Origin: JAJRVH01 sp964505995 | GTDB taxonomy: Bacteria; Pseudomonadota; Zetaproteobacteria; Mariprofundales; Mariprofundaceae | Direction: 5' to 3' | Assembly (NCBI GenBank): GCA_964505995.1 | Contig: CAZDLB010000087.1 | Span: 1 to 7,189 of the forward strand | Length of the DNA: 7,189 nt | Shown: positions 1 to 7,189 of the stretch, in pieces | Position numbering within the stretch: position 1 is the first letter of the stretch | How the letters are laid out: every line of letters begins with the position of its first letter | Notes under the pieces: model-generated | Seen by the model: the letters and a program-made list of their open reading frames with translations, nothing else | Told to the model about the DNA's origin: nothing | The model's database searches: none | Translations under genes and position numbers: made by a program

Positions 1-35
1 CAAGGTGCGAAACGTAGCGTCCAAGGCAGCCAGAC

Positions 36-590
36 TCAAAGAAAACCCTCACCCGCCCCGATCTCCCGCTTCAGGAAATGCAGCGACGTATCGCCATAGC
101 TGCGCTCCTGGACCAGACGCCAGCCGGCCGGCCAGCACGGATTCTCCCGCACCGATTCCTCGACGATCAGCAGCTCGCAGCCGATGTCCGCCTGATCCAG
201 CAGCGCGGGGATCGTTTCCGCCACGCCGGCCGCATAGGGCGGATCGGCAAAGACGAGATCGAAATGCCGGCCGGACAGCTGCTTCAATGCCGCCTCGACC
301 GGCATGGGCATGATCCGCCACGACTCCAGGCCCAGCTTCTGCTGCAGCCGGCGCATCGCCTGCGCGGCCTTGCGATGCAGCTCAACGGAAACCGCGGCGG
401 CCGCGCCGCGCGAGAGCGCCTCCAGGGCCATGATGCCGGAACCGGCATAGAGATCGAGCACATTATAGTCTGTCACCGGACCGAGGATGTTGAACAGCGC
501 CTGGCGCACCTTCGCCGGCGTCGGCCGCAGGCCGGGGATATCGGGAACCTGAATGGTGCGGCCGCGCAGGCGGCCAGCGGTTATGCGCAT
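36..590 (-). CDS. rsmD: 16S rRNA (guanine(966)-N(2))-methyltransferase RsmD
   Basis: This gene encodes a 184-residue S-adenosylmethionine-dependent methyltransferase of the RsmD family. The family methylates the exocyclic N2 of G966 in 16S rRNA during small-subunit assembly in the cytoplasm. Visible motifs are the N-terminal MRITAGRLRGR (1-11), the RPTPAKVRQALFNIL block (22-36), SAM-binding motif I LDLYAGSGI (45-53) followed by ALEALSRGA, the catalytic DPPY (116-119), and SYGDTSLHFL near the C-terminus (164-173). The length is close to the roughly 200 residues of the E. coli protein, so it appears complete. The ATG at 590 is chosen because family homology begins exactly there; the open frame continues upstream only as a shadow inside the response regulator gene. 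No clear Shine-Dalgarno sequence precedes it. It starts 13 nt after the response regulator stop, so translational coupling is likely. Family assignment is firm; G966 specificity is inferred from the family. Confidence 0.96.
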   Translation of the reverse strand: MRITAGRLRGRTIQVPDIPGLRPTPAKVRQALFNILGPVTDYNVLDLYAGSGIMALEALSRGAAAAVSVELHRKAAQAMRRLQQKLGLESWRIMPMPVEAALKQLSGRHFDLVFADPPYAAGVAETIPALLDQADIGCELLIVEESVRENPCWPAGWRLVQERSYGDTSLHFLKREIGAGEGFL

Positions 591-603
591 GCCGCGCCCG
601 TTG

Positions 604-1461
604 CTACCACTTGCGCTCGAAGGATTGCAGCCGCCTGGCCAGCAGCGCCTCGGCTTCAGCCAGGGATTCCACCCCCGGACAGATCGCATCCACGGTAAAG
701 CCGATATCCACACCGACCCGCTGCTGCGTCTCCTCCCAGAACAGCGACACATCCCAGGCTTCCTTCACCTTCTCGACCCATGCCAGGGCACGGCGATCGC
801 TGGCCTCGGGAAACAGCAGCGCAAAGCGCCCATGCTGCATGTCGGCCACCAGATCGTAGCTGCGAACGATCTTCTTCAGCTGCATGCCGGCCTTTTCCAC
901 CGCCTGCCGGGCAAACCAGTCGGCATGTCCGCGCACCATGGCCTCGTAGTTGCCGATACCGGCCACGACCAGGGTCAGCGGCCGCTCGGCCTTGCTGCAG
1001 CGCTCGAACTCCTGGGCCAGCCGGGTACGAAAGTACGGCTCGGTCTCAAGCCCGGTGACCGGATCGCAGTAGAAGAACGGCCGCAGACGATCGGTTCGCA
1101 TCAGCGCCGTGTTCACGCGCGCGAGCAGCTGCTGCGGCGTGATCGGCTTGGCCAGATAGTCGTCCACGCCCATCGTCAGGCCCTTGATCTGATCCTCCAG
1201 CTTGTCGAGCACGGAAAGAAACACGAAGGGGGTCATGTTGAAGCGCCGGTCCTTGCGCACCTGCCGCGAGAATTCCCATCCGTCCATGTTCGGCATCATG
1301 ATATCGGTCAGGATCAGATCGACATGACGTTCCTTGAGCAGCTCCAGCGCGCTTGCACCGTCGCTGGCCTCGAGTACGCGAAAGCCACCCTCCTGAAGGA
1401 AATGGCTCGTCAGTTCGCGGCTGGAATCCGAATCCTCAACGATCAGAATGGTCTTTCTCAT
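604..1461 (-). CDS. Response regulator: receiver domain plus degenerate GGDEF domain
   Basis: This gene encodes a 285-residue cytoplasmic two-component response regulator. Residues 1 to about 122 form a complete receiver domain: acidic pair E9/D10, phospho-acceptor D53 in LTDIMMPNMDG, switch residue S83 in FLSVLDK and K105 in LAKP. Residues about 130-280 align with the GGDEF (diguanylate cyclase) fold, beginning at DPVTGLETEPYF (133-144) where the family has D-x-LTG-L-x-N-R. The catalytic elements are gone: the metal-binding DID is GIG (168-170), the GD after GH (178-179) is WF (182-183), and GGDEF itself is QHGRF (209-213). It should therefore not make cyclic di-GMP. R200-S-Y-D203 sits five residues before that site, the spacing of the RxxD inhibitory site, so nucleotide binding is possible but unproven. 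There is no DNA-binding domain. No sensor kinase is encoded in the window. The ATG at 1461 has a strong ribosome binding site and lies inside the upstream M16 gene. Confidence 0.9.
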   Translation of the reverse strand: MRKTILIVEDSDSSRELTSHFLQEGGFRVLEASDGASALELLKERHVDLILTDIMMPNMDGWEFSRQVRKDRRFNMTPFVFLSVLDKLEDQIKGLTMGVDDYLAKPITPQQLLARVNTALMRTDRLRPFFYCDPVTGLETEPYFRTRLAQEFERCSKAERPLTLVVAGIGNYEAMVRGHADWFARQAVEKAGMQLKKIVRSYDLVADMQHGRFALLFPEASDRRALAWVEKVKEAWDVSLFWEETQQRVGVDIGFTVDAICPGVESLAEAEALLARRLQSFERKW

Positions 1462-2791
1462 GCTCCCCTCCCGCCGAACCGGCTGCCGGGCCGACGATGA
1501 TATGATTCCACGCCTGCGGTGACAGATAAACCTGCGCCTGATGCCGGACTTCATCAAGGCTCACCGCCCGGACATGCCTCGTCCAGGTCTGCAGATAATC
1601 CAGCGGCAGATCGTAGAAACCGACCATCGACATCAGCCGCACCCGCTTGGCATTGGAGTCCATGCGATGCGCAAAGCTGCCGATCAGATTGGCCTTGGCT
1701 TCCGCAAGCTCACGCTTCGTGATGCGGCCGGCGGCCATGTCGCGCAGCACATCCTCGACGACCTTCAGGGCCTGCCCGGCCTGATCGGCGCGCGTCTGCA
1801 GCGTGATTGCGAACGGCCCCGGCACGGTCAGTGGCATGAAGTAGGAATACACGCCGTAGACCAGGCCGCGCTTCTCGCGCACCTCAGTCATCAGCCGCGA
1901 GGCAAAGCCGCCGCCACCGAGGATATGATTCATCAGCATGTCGGCAAAGAAGGCCGCATCACCGCGCGCCGGCCCCAGCCGCACAAGCTGCACCAGCGCC
2001 TGGCGCGTCGGCATGGCCTTGCGTGCCTCCCGGCCGGAGACCGGCACAGGCGCCGCAATCTCACCACGCGCCACGGCCGGCCTGCCCTTCCAGCCCGCCA
2101 GAGCCGGGCGGATGCGCGCCAGCAGCTCCTCCATCGTCACGTCGCCGCTGACGGCAAGAACGGCGCCGTCGGGCCGGAACTGCCGCTGATAGAGCGCCTT
2201 CAGATCCCGTAGCCGGATCCGCTTCAGGCTGGCCTCGTCACCCTCGGGACGGTGCCCGTAGGGATGATCGCCGAACAGCAGCCTCGCGGCCAGCCGGGAG
2301 GCCTGCACGCCGGGCTCCTCCAGCGACTTGACCGCGGCGGCGATGCTGTCGTCACGCAGCACCCGGAATCGCCCGGCATCCCAGCCCGGCATCAGCGCCG
2401 CCTCGGCCAGGGCATCCACGCCGGTATCCAGCGCCTCTTTCAGCACCGTCAGCGTCAGACTCAGCATCTCGCGATCCACGCCCGTGCCCAGACGAATCGC
2501 CTCGGCATCGAGATGCGCTGCCCAGCTGCGATAGTCGTGCCTTGCGGTATGGTCGCTTAGCATCGCGGCCAGCAGGGATGCCGTGCCGCCCCGCCCCTCG
2601 GGGTCGAAGCGGCTGCCGGCCGGCAGGCTCAGCTGCATCACCACCATCGGCACATCGTGCGCCTCCATCAACAGCACACGCAGGCCGTTGTCGAGCCGCG
2701 CCTGCTGAATCGGCGGTGTGGCATGGGCCGGGGCCAGAGCTGCCAGAAGCAGCGCCAGAGTCAGACAGGCATGGATCCATATCCGCTTCAT
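1436..2791 (-). CDS. Periplasmic M16 peptidase-like protein, non-catalytic subunit
   Basis: This gene encodes a 451-residue exported M16-family (pitrilysin/MPP-like) protein. A Sec signal peptide spans about residues 1-24 (basic MKR, a leucine/alanine core, likely cleavage after AHA), giving a periplasmic product. The N-terminal M16 domain starts at ARLDNGLRVLL (31-41). Where active members carry the zinc motif HxxEH, this protein has TASLLAAMLSDH (70-81), so the metal site is absent. The C-terminal half keeps the glycine-rich loop ILGGGGFASRL (290-300) and the conserved Arg/Tyr pair R305 and Y312, spaced seven residues apart as in active single-chain M16 enzymes. It is best read as the regulatory or substrate-binding partner of the upstream zinc-bearing subunit, comparable to alpha-MPP or the Sphingomonas two-subunit M16 peptidase. 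Its ATG overlaps the upstream stop as ATGA, and it has its own GGGAGG ribosome binding site. The substrate is unknown. Confidence 0.92.
   Translation of the reverse strand: MKRIWIHACLTLALLLAALAPAHATPPIQQARLDNGLRVLLMEAHDVPMVVMQLSLPAGSRFDPEGRGGTASLLAAMLSDHTARHDYRSWAAHLDAEAIRLGTGVDREMLSLTLTVLKEALDTGVDALAEAALMPGWDAGRFRVLRDDSIAAAVKSLEEPGVQASRLAARLLFGDHPYGHRPEGDEASLKRIRLRDLKALYQRQFRPDGAVLAVSGDVTMEELLARIRPALAGWKGRPAVARGEIAAPVPVSGREARKAMPTRQALVQLVRLGPARGDAAFFADMLMNHILGGGGFASRLMTEVREKRGLVYGVYSYFMPLTVPGPFAITLQTRADQAGQALKVVEDVLRDMAAGRITKRELAEAKANLIGSFAHRMDSNAKRVRLMSMVGFYDLPLDYLQTWTRHVRAVSLDEVRHQAQVYLSPQAWNHIIVGPAAGSAGGEHEKDHSDR
1463..1472 (-). promoter_or_regulatory. Ribosome binding site of the response regulator gene
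   Basis: GGGAGGGGAG on the minus strand lies just upstream of the ATG at 1461, with the GGAGG core (1467-1471) 5 nt from the start. It decides the start in favour of 1461 over the in-frame ATG at 1557, and it is embedded in the coding sequence of the upstream M16 gene. Confidence 0.8.
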
Positions 2792-4116
2792 GATGCGCCT
2801 CCCGAAAGCGGTTTCAGCAGGCCGGTGGTTGCGCGTTTCGGAACGATCCAGCGGCTGAGCACCCGCTGCACATCGGCGGCCGTGACCTTGCGGATTTCGG
2901 CCAGCCAGTCCTCGATGCGCGCCGCCCCGATGCCGACGGTTTCCATCTCGCCGATCTGCCTGGCCCGCAGATACAGCGAATCCTGCGCATAGATCTGGTC
3001 GGCAATGATGTTGCGTTTGGCCGCCTTCAGCGCCGCCGCTTCAGGCCCCCGCTTTGCCAGCCGGTCAATCACGGCCCAGAACGAATTCTCGAAATCCTGC
3101 GGCGACTGCTTCCCGTTCAGCATGCCGTAGGCATACCACAGGTCCAGCCCCATCGCGAAGGGATTGTAGCCAGCCGAAACGGCAAAGGCCCTGCGCTGTT
3201 CATCGACGATGCGCCGCGTCAGCAGCGCCGAACGCCCGCCGGCCAGGATATGCGTGGCCACCGCGAGGGCTGCGGCTTCGCGATCGTTCTCGCCCGGCTT
3301 CCAGACCGGCACTGGAATCGCGATCGCCAGCATCGGCGATTGCGCCTCAAGCTCCACGGTGATGCGCTTCGGCCCCAGCGGTTCGGGCTCGACCGGGTCG
3401 AAGCGCGGCGATACCGGCCGCTGCTTCAGCCGGCCGAAGCTTTCGCCGACCACCTTCTTCAGATGCTCGAAATCGACATCGCCAACCACGACGACCGTGG
3501 CATTGCCCGGTACGTAATGCGCGCGATAGAAGGCGCGCACATCCTCGATCGTCAGCCGCTTCAGATCCTGCATCCAGCCGATCACCGGATTGCGATACGG
3601 ATGCAGCCGGAGCGCTGCCGCTGACAGTTCCTCGAACATGCGCGCATTCGGATTGTCATCGGTGCGCATGCGCCGCTCCTCCATGATCACGCGGATCTCC
3701 TTCTGGAAATCCTCATCGCGCAGCGCCAGATGGCCGAAGCGCTCGGCCTCCATCCTCAGCACCTCATCCACATGATCCGCCGGCACGGTCTCGAAATACG
3801 CGGTGTAATCATGGCTCGTGAAGGCATTGTCATTGCCTCCCATGGCCGCGATGCGCCTGGAGAACTCGCCGGGCCCGAGCCTCTTCGAACCTTTGAACAT
3901 CATGTGCTCGAACACATGCGCCAGCCCCGTCCTGCCGGGCAGCTCGTCGCGCCCGCCGACCTTGAGCCAGACCTGCACGATGGCCACCGGCGCGGCATGA
4001 TCCTCCTGCACGATCAGGCGCACGCCGTTGGCATAATCGGCCTGCCGAAGATCGGCCGCCATGGCCCCGGCCGACAGGCCGAGCAGGACCATCAGGCCCA
4101 GGATTCGGAATCGCAT
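2788..4116 (-). CDS. Periplasmic M16 zinc metallopeptidase, catalytic subunit
   Basis: This gene encodes a 442-residue zinc peptidase of family M16. A Sec signal peptide covers about residues 1-20 (MRFR, hydrophobic core, likely cleavage AMA|AD), so the enzyme should act in the periplasm. The inverted zinc motif HVFEH (67-71) supplies two histidines and the catalytic glutamate E70. E140 and E147 follow in QKEIRVIMEERR; E147 is 76 residues after H71, the spacing of the third zinc ligand in MPP-type enzymes. FKGSKRLGPGEF (74-85) and GGNDNAFTSHDYTAYF (93-108) are typical of the family. In the C-terminal domain the Arg and Tyr used by active single-chain members align with D305 and A312, so the enzyme probably needs the next gene's product to complete its site. 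It is first in the minus-strand operon. The ATG at 4116 is supported by the signal peptide and an AAGGAGG ribosome binding site; an upstream in-frame ATG at 4206 would bury the signal peptide. The substrate is unknown. Confidence 0.95.
   Translation of the reverse strand: MRFRILGLMVLLGLSAGAMAADLRQADYANGVRLIVQEDHAAPVAIVQVWLKVGGRDELPGRTGLAHVFEHMMFKGSKRLGPGEFSRRIAAMGGNDNAFTSHDYTAYFETVPADHVDEVLRMEAERFGHLALRDEDFQKEIRVIMEERRMRTDDNPNARMFEELSAAALRLHPYRNPVIGWMQDLKRLTIEDVRAFYRAHYVPGNATVVVVGDVDFEHLKKVVGESFGRLKQRPVSPRFDPVEPEPLGPKRITVELEAQSPMLAIAIPVPVWKPGENDREAAALAVATHILAGGRSALLTRRIVDEQRRAFAVSAGYNPFAMGLDLWYAYGMLNGKQSPQDFENSFWAVIDRLAKRGPEAAALKAAKRNIIADQIYAQDSLYLRARQIGEMETVGIGAARIEDWLAEIRKVTAADVQRVLSRWIVPKRATTGLLKPLSGGAS
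2798..2803 (-). promoter_or_regulatory. Ribosome binding site of the non-catalytic M16 gene
   Basis: GGGAGG on the minus strand lies 6 nt before the ATG at 2791, inside the last codons of the catalytic M16 gene. Together with the ATGA stop/start overlap it suggests coupled, near-equal translation of the two subunits. Confidence 0.8.
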
Positions 4117-4120
4117 GCGT

Positions 4121-4127
4121 CCTCCTT
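4121..4127 (-). promoter_or_regulatory. Ribosome binding site of the catalytic M16 gene
   Basis: On the minus strand AAGGAGG ends 4 nt before the ATG at 4116. It matches the anti-Shine-Dalgarno core fully and fixes the start that leaves the signal peptide at the N-terminus. Confidence 0.85.
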
Positions 4128-4142
4128 GCCCGCGAGAAATGC

Positions 4143-4154
4143 GTCCGGCCGGAC
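4143..4154. repeat. Perfect 12-bp palindrome beside the purH -35 element
   Basis: GTCCGGCCGGAC reads the same on both strands and ends immediately before the putative purH -35 hexamer. It lies 27 nt upstream of the catalytic M16 start codon, so in the leftward transcript it would fall in or near the 5' leader. It could be a repressor or activator half-site pair, or chance in GC-rich DNA. No regulator that binds this sequence is recognised. Confidence 0.5.
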
Positions 4155-4183
4155 TTGTGAGCCAGGCACGGGCTGCGTAGATT
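4155..4183 (+). promoter_or_regulatory. Putative sigma70-type promoter of purH
   Basis: TTGTGA (4155-4160) and TAGATT (4178-4183) are separated by exactly 17 bp. Each matches four of six positions of the -35 (TTGACA) and -10 (TATAAT) consensus. Transcription would begin near 4190, giving a leader of about 30 nt that includes the purH ribosome binding site. This is a pattern match only; with a GC-rich background such matches can arise by chance. Confidence 0.4.
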
Positions 4184-4211
4184 GCGCATCCCTTCCATCT
4201 TTGCAAGCCAC

Positions 4212-4215
4212 GGAG
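4212..4215 (+). promoter_or_regulatory. Ribosome binding site of purH
   Basis: GGAG ends 5 nt before the ATG at 4221. It supports that start rather than the in-frame ATG at 4182, which would overlap the putative -10 element. Confidence 0.7.
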
Positions 4216-4220
4216 TTCCC

Positions 4221-5786
<1,566 letters not shown>

Positions 5787-5801
5787 GCCCTAGTCTTGTC
5801 G

Positions 5802-5820
5802 CCATGGGATGCATCCATGG
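5802..5820. repeat. Imperfect palindrome spanning the sthA start codon
   Basis: Two copies of the self-complementary hexamer CCATGG (5802-5807 and 5815-5820) flank a 7-nt spacer. The core GGATGCATCC (5807-5816) is itself a perfect palindrome. In RNA the two hexamers could pair as a 6-bp stem with a 7-nt loop, which would include the sthA AUG (5817-5819) in the stem and hold the weak GGGA ribosome binding sequence (5806-5809). A role in limiting sthA translation is inference. Confidence 0.45.
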
Positions 5821-7189
5821 CTGATTACGACCTGCTGATCGTCGGCTCTGGCCCCGCGGGCCAGCATGCGGCGCTGCATGCGGCAAGGCTTGGCAAACGT
5901 GTCGGCATCATCGAGCGCAAGCCGCGCATCGGCGGTGCCGGCCTGCAGACTGGCACGATTCCGAGCAAGGCCCTCAGAGAGGTCGCCTACATGGCCTCCA
6001 GCGCCGGGCGCCGTGGCATGCGCGAGGCGGTGATGGAGCCGCGCCATCTGCACGGCCTGCTGGCCGAGGCGGTGCGCCGCAAGGAAGGCGTGATCGCGCA
6101 GCAGGAAACGGTGATCCTGAACCAGCTGATGCGCGCCGGTGTGGCGCTGATTCCCGGCGATGCATCCTTTGTCGATGCGCATACGCTTTCGATCCGCTCC
6201 CCGGGCGGCGAGGAGCGGCGGCTATCGGCCGACATCATCATCCTGGCCACCGGCTCGCGTCCCAGAAGACCGTCGCATGTGCCGTTCGACAAGAAGACTG
6301 TGCTCGATTCGACCTCGATCCTGAAGATGCGGCATCTGCCGCGCTCGATGATCGTCGTCGGCGGCGGCGTGATTGCCTGCGAATTCATCTCGATGTTCGC
6401 CGCCCTCGGGGTCGAGGTCACGGTCGTCGATTCGCACGAGCAGGTGCTCTCCTGGCTCAGCGAGGATATCGCCGGCGCGCTGACCGATGCGATGCGCTCG
6501 ATGGGCGTGCGCTTCCTGATGCGCTGCCATTGCGCCGCCATCACCACCGACGGCGCCAGTGTTTCCGCCCGGCTCGAGGACGGCCGCGAGCTTGCCGCCG
6601 ATGTCCTGCTCTTCGCTCAGGGGCGCGAGCCGAACACCCGCTACCTGCATGTCGGCAACGCCGGGATTGAGACCGACGGCGAATGGATTCCGGTCAACGA
6701 ATTCTTCCAGTCCTCGGTGCCGCATATCTATGCCGTCGGCGACCTGATCGGCCGCCCGGCGCTTGCCGCGACCGCGATGGAGCAGGGGCGCATGGCGGCC
6801 ATGCACGCCTTTGGCAGGGAAACCCCGGCGCTGGCGAGGAACATGCCGATGGCGATCTACACGATCCCCGAGCTTTCGGGTGTGGGCGCCACCGAACGGG
6901 AGCTGCAGGAGCAGGGCGTGGATTACGTCGTCGGACGCGGCTATTTCAGGGAGAGCGCCCGCGGCCAGATCATCGGCGACATGACCGGGCTGTTGAAGCT
7001 GAACGTTGCGCGCGACACACGAAAGATCCTCGGCGTGCACATCGTCGGCGAATCGGCCAGCGAGCTGATTCACATCGGCCAGTTGGTGATGAACCTCGGC
7101 GGCACGGTCGATGATCTGGTGCGCAATGTGTTCAACTATCCGACGCTGGCCGAGTGCTACAAGCTGGCCGCGACCGACTGCCTGAGCCG
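5817..7189 (+). CDS. sthA: Soluble pyridine nucleotide transhydrogenase SthA (3' end cut by window)
   Basis: The reading frame is open from the ATG at 5817 to the window edge, giving 457 residues. E. coli SthA has 466, so only a few C-terminal residues are missing. The enzyme is a cytoplasmic FAD flavoprotein that exchanges reducing equivalents between NADPH and NAD+. Visible are the FAD-binding VGSGPAG (9-15), GTIPSKALRE (46-55), ATGSRP (144-149), the pyridine-nucleotide Rossmann motif VVGGGVIACEF (180-190), the second FAD motif YAVGDLIGRP (305-314) and a dimerisation domain from about YTIPEL (348-353). Both redox cysteines of lipoamide dehydrogenases are replaced (G42, T47), and the C-terminal catalytic His-Pro-Thr is YPT (441-443). 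These changes separate it from disulfide reductases and agree with Sth. ATGs at 5804 and 5809 hit stops within ten codons, so 5817 is the start. The ribosome binding site is weak. The gene probably shares the purH transcript. Confidence 0.93.
   Translation, partial: MADYDLLIVGSGPAGQHAALHAARLGKRVGIIERKPRIGGAGLQTGTIPSKALREVAYMASSAGRRGMREAVMEPRHLHGLLAEAVRRKEGVIAQQETVILNQLMRAGVALIPGDASFVDAHTLSIRSPGGEERRLSADIIILATGSRPRRPSHVPFDKKTVLDSTSILKMRHLPRSMIVVGGGVIACEFISMFAALGVEVTVVDSHEQVLSWLSEDIAGALTDAMRSMGVRFLMRCHCAAITTDGASVSARLEDGRELAADVLLFAQGREPNTRYLHVGNAGIETDGEWIPVNEFFQSSVPHIYAVGDLIGRPALAATAMEQGRMAAMHAFGRETPALARNMPMAIYTIPELSGVGATERELQEQGVDYVVGRGYFRESARGQIIGDMTGLLKLNVARDTRKILGVHIVGESASELIHIGQLVMNLGGTVDDLVRNVFNYPTLAECYKLAATDCLS

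Larger units (their letters stand above)
4117..4220. promoter_or_regulatory. Divergent intergenic region between the M16 operon and purH
   Basis: This 104-nt spacer separates the start codons of the catalytic M16 gene (leftward) and purH (rightward) and must hold promoters for both unless transcription enters from outside. It contains both ribosome binding sites, a plausible purH promoter (4155-4183) and a perfect 12-bp palindrome (4143-4154). I could not pick a convincing promoter for the leftward operon: TTGCAA (read leftward from 4206) has a reasonable -35 look, but the hexamer 17 nt away is a poor -10. No PurR-like operator is evident. Confidence 0.6.

Noticed and set aside
1..35. Start of a further minus-strand gene after rsmD
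   Set aside because: Only 35 bases remain. There is no ATG or GTG with a ribosome binding site; one TTG is possible, but the short peptide from it is not recognisable.
591..752. An N-terminal extension of rsmD to an ATG at 752
   Set aside because: The extension lies in the response regulator coding sequence in another frame, and RsmD homology begins at the ATG at 590.
553..1500. A 315-codon plus-strand open frame opposite the response regulator
   Set aside because: The minus-strand frame has a complete receiver domain and a strong ribosome binding site. The plus-strand translation is rich in Arg, Pro and His without any motif, typical of a shadow frame.
4117..4206. An N-terminal extension of the catalytic M16 protein to an ATG at 4206
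   Set aside because: It would place about 30 unrelated residues before a clear signal peptide, and the AAGGAGG site fits the ATG at 4116.
4180..4206. A leftward promoter with TTGCAA as -35 for the M16 operon
   Set aside because: The hexamer 17 nt away on that strand (AATCTA) matches the -10 consensus at only two positions, so the call would be a guess.
4184..4220. A PurR-type operator near TTTGCAAG upstream of purH
   Set aside because: Only a half-site resemblance (TTTGC) is present and no second half with correct spacing is seen.
5787..5801. A terminator between purH and sthA
   Set aside because: The gap has no stable GC stem followed by a T-run; the short AGGCCCTAG stretch pairs imperfectly.

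Overview
The window is compact, GC-rich bacterial chromosome with six protein genes in two divergent blocks and almost no non-coding space. The gene families suggest a proteobacterium, most likely a gammaproteobacterium: RsmD beside a pair of periplasmic M16 peptidases is an arrangement I associate with Pseudomonas and relatives, and a soluble (Sth-type) transhydrogenase is most typical of that class. This placement rests on gene content only. I see no insertion sequence, integrase, CRISPR array, tRNA or rRNA, and no obvious shift in base or codon use, so it looks like core rather than accessory DNA.

Left block, minus strand, read right to left from 4116 to 36: an M16 peptidase with an intact zinc site; a second M16 protein without a zinc site, overlapping the first by 4 nt; a response regulator overlapping the second by 26 nt; and rsmD, 13 nt further on. 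Overlaps and strong ribosome binding sites point to one transcript. The two M16 proteins have complementary losses: one keeps the zinc ligands but lacks the C-terminal Arg/Tyr pair, the other has the reverse. This is the pattern of a two-subunit M16 protease, and both carry Sec signal peptides. The response regulator has a complete receiver domain joined to a GGDEF-fold domain whose catalytic residues are all replaced, while an RxxD I-site-like motif remains at the canonical spacing.

Right block, plus strand, from 4221: purH (last two steps of IMP synthesis), then after 30 nt sthA (soluble pyridine nucleotide transhydrogenase), cut by the window edge very near its C-terminus. A 104-nt divergent intergenic region (4117-4220) separates the blocks. 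It holds a plausible sigma70-type promoter for purH and a perfect 12-bp palindrome abutting its -35 element.

Most of the content is housekeeping. The least ordinary parts are the response regulator with a dead GGDEF domain set inside the M16/rsmD operon, and two short palindromes at regulatory positions. The first 35 bases of the window hold nothing I can assign.
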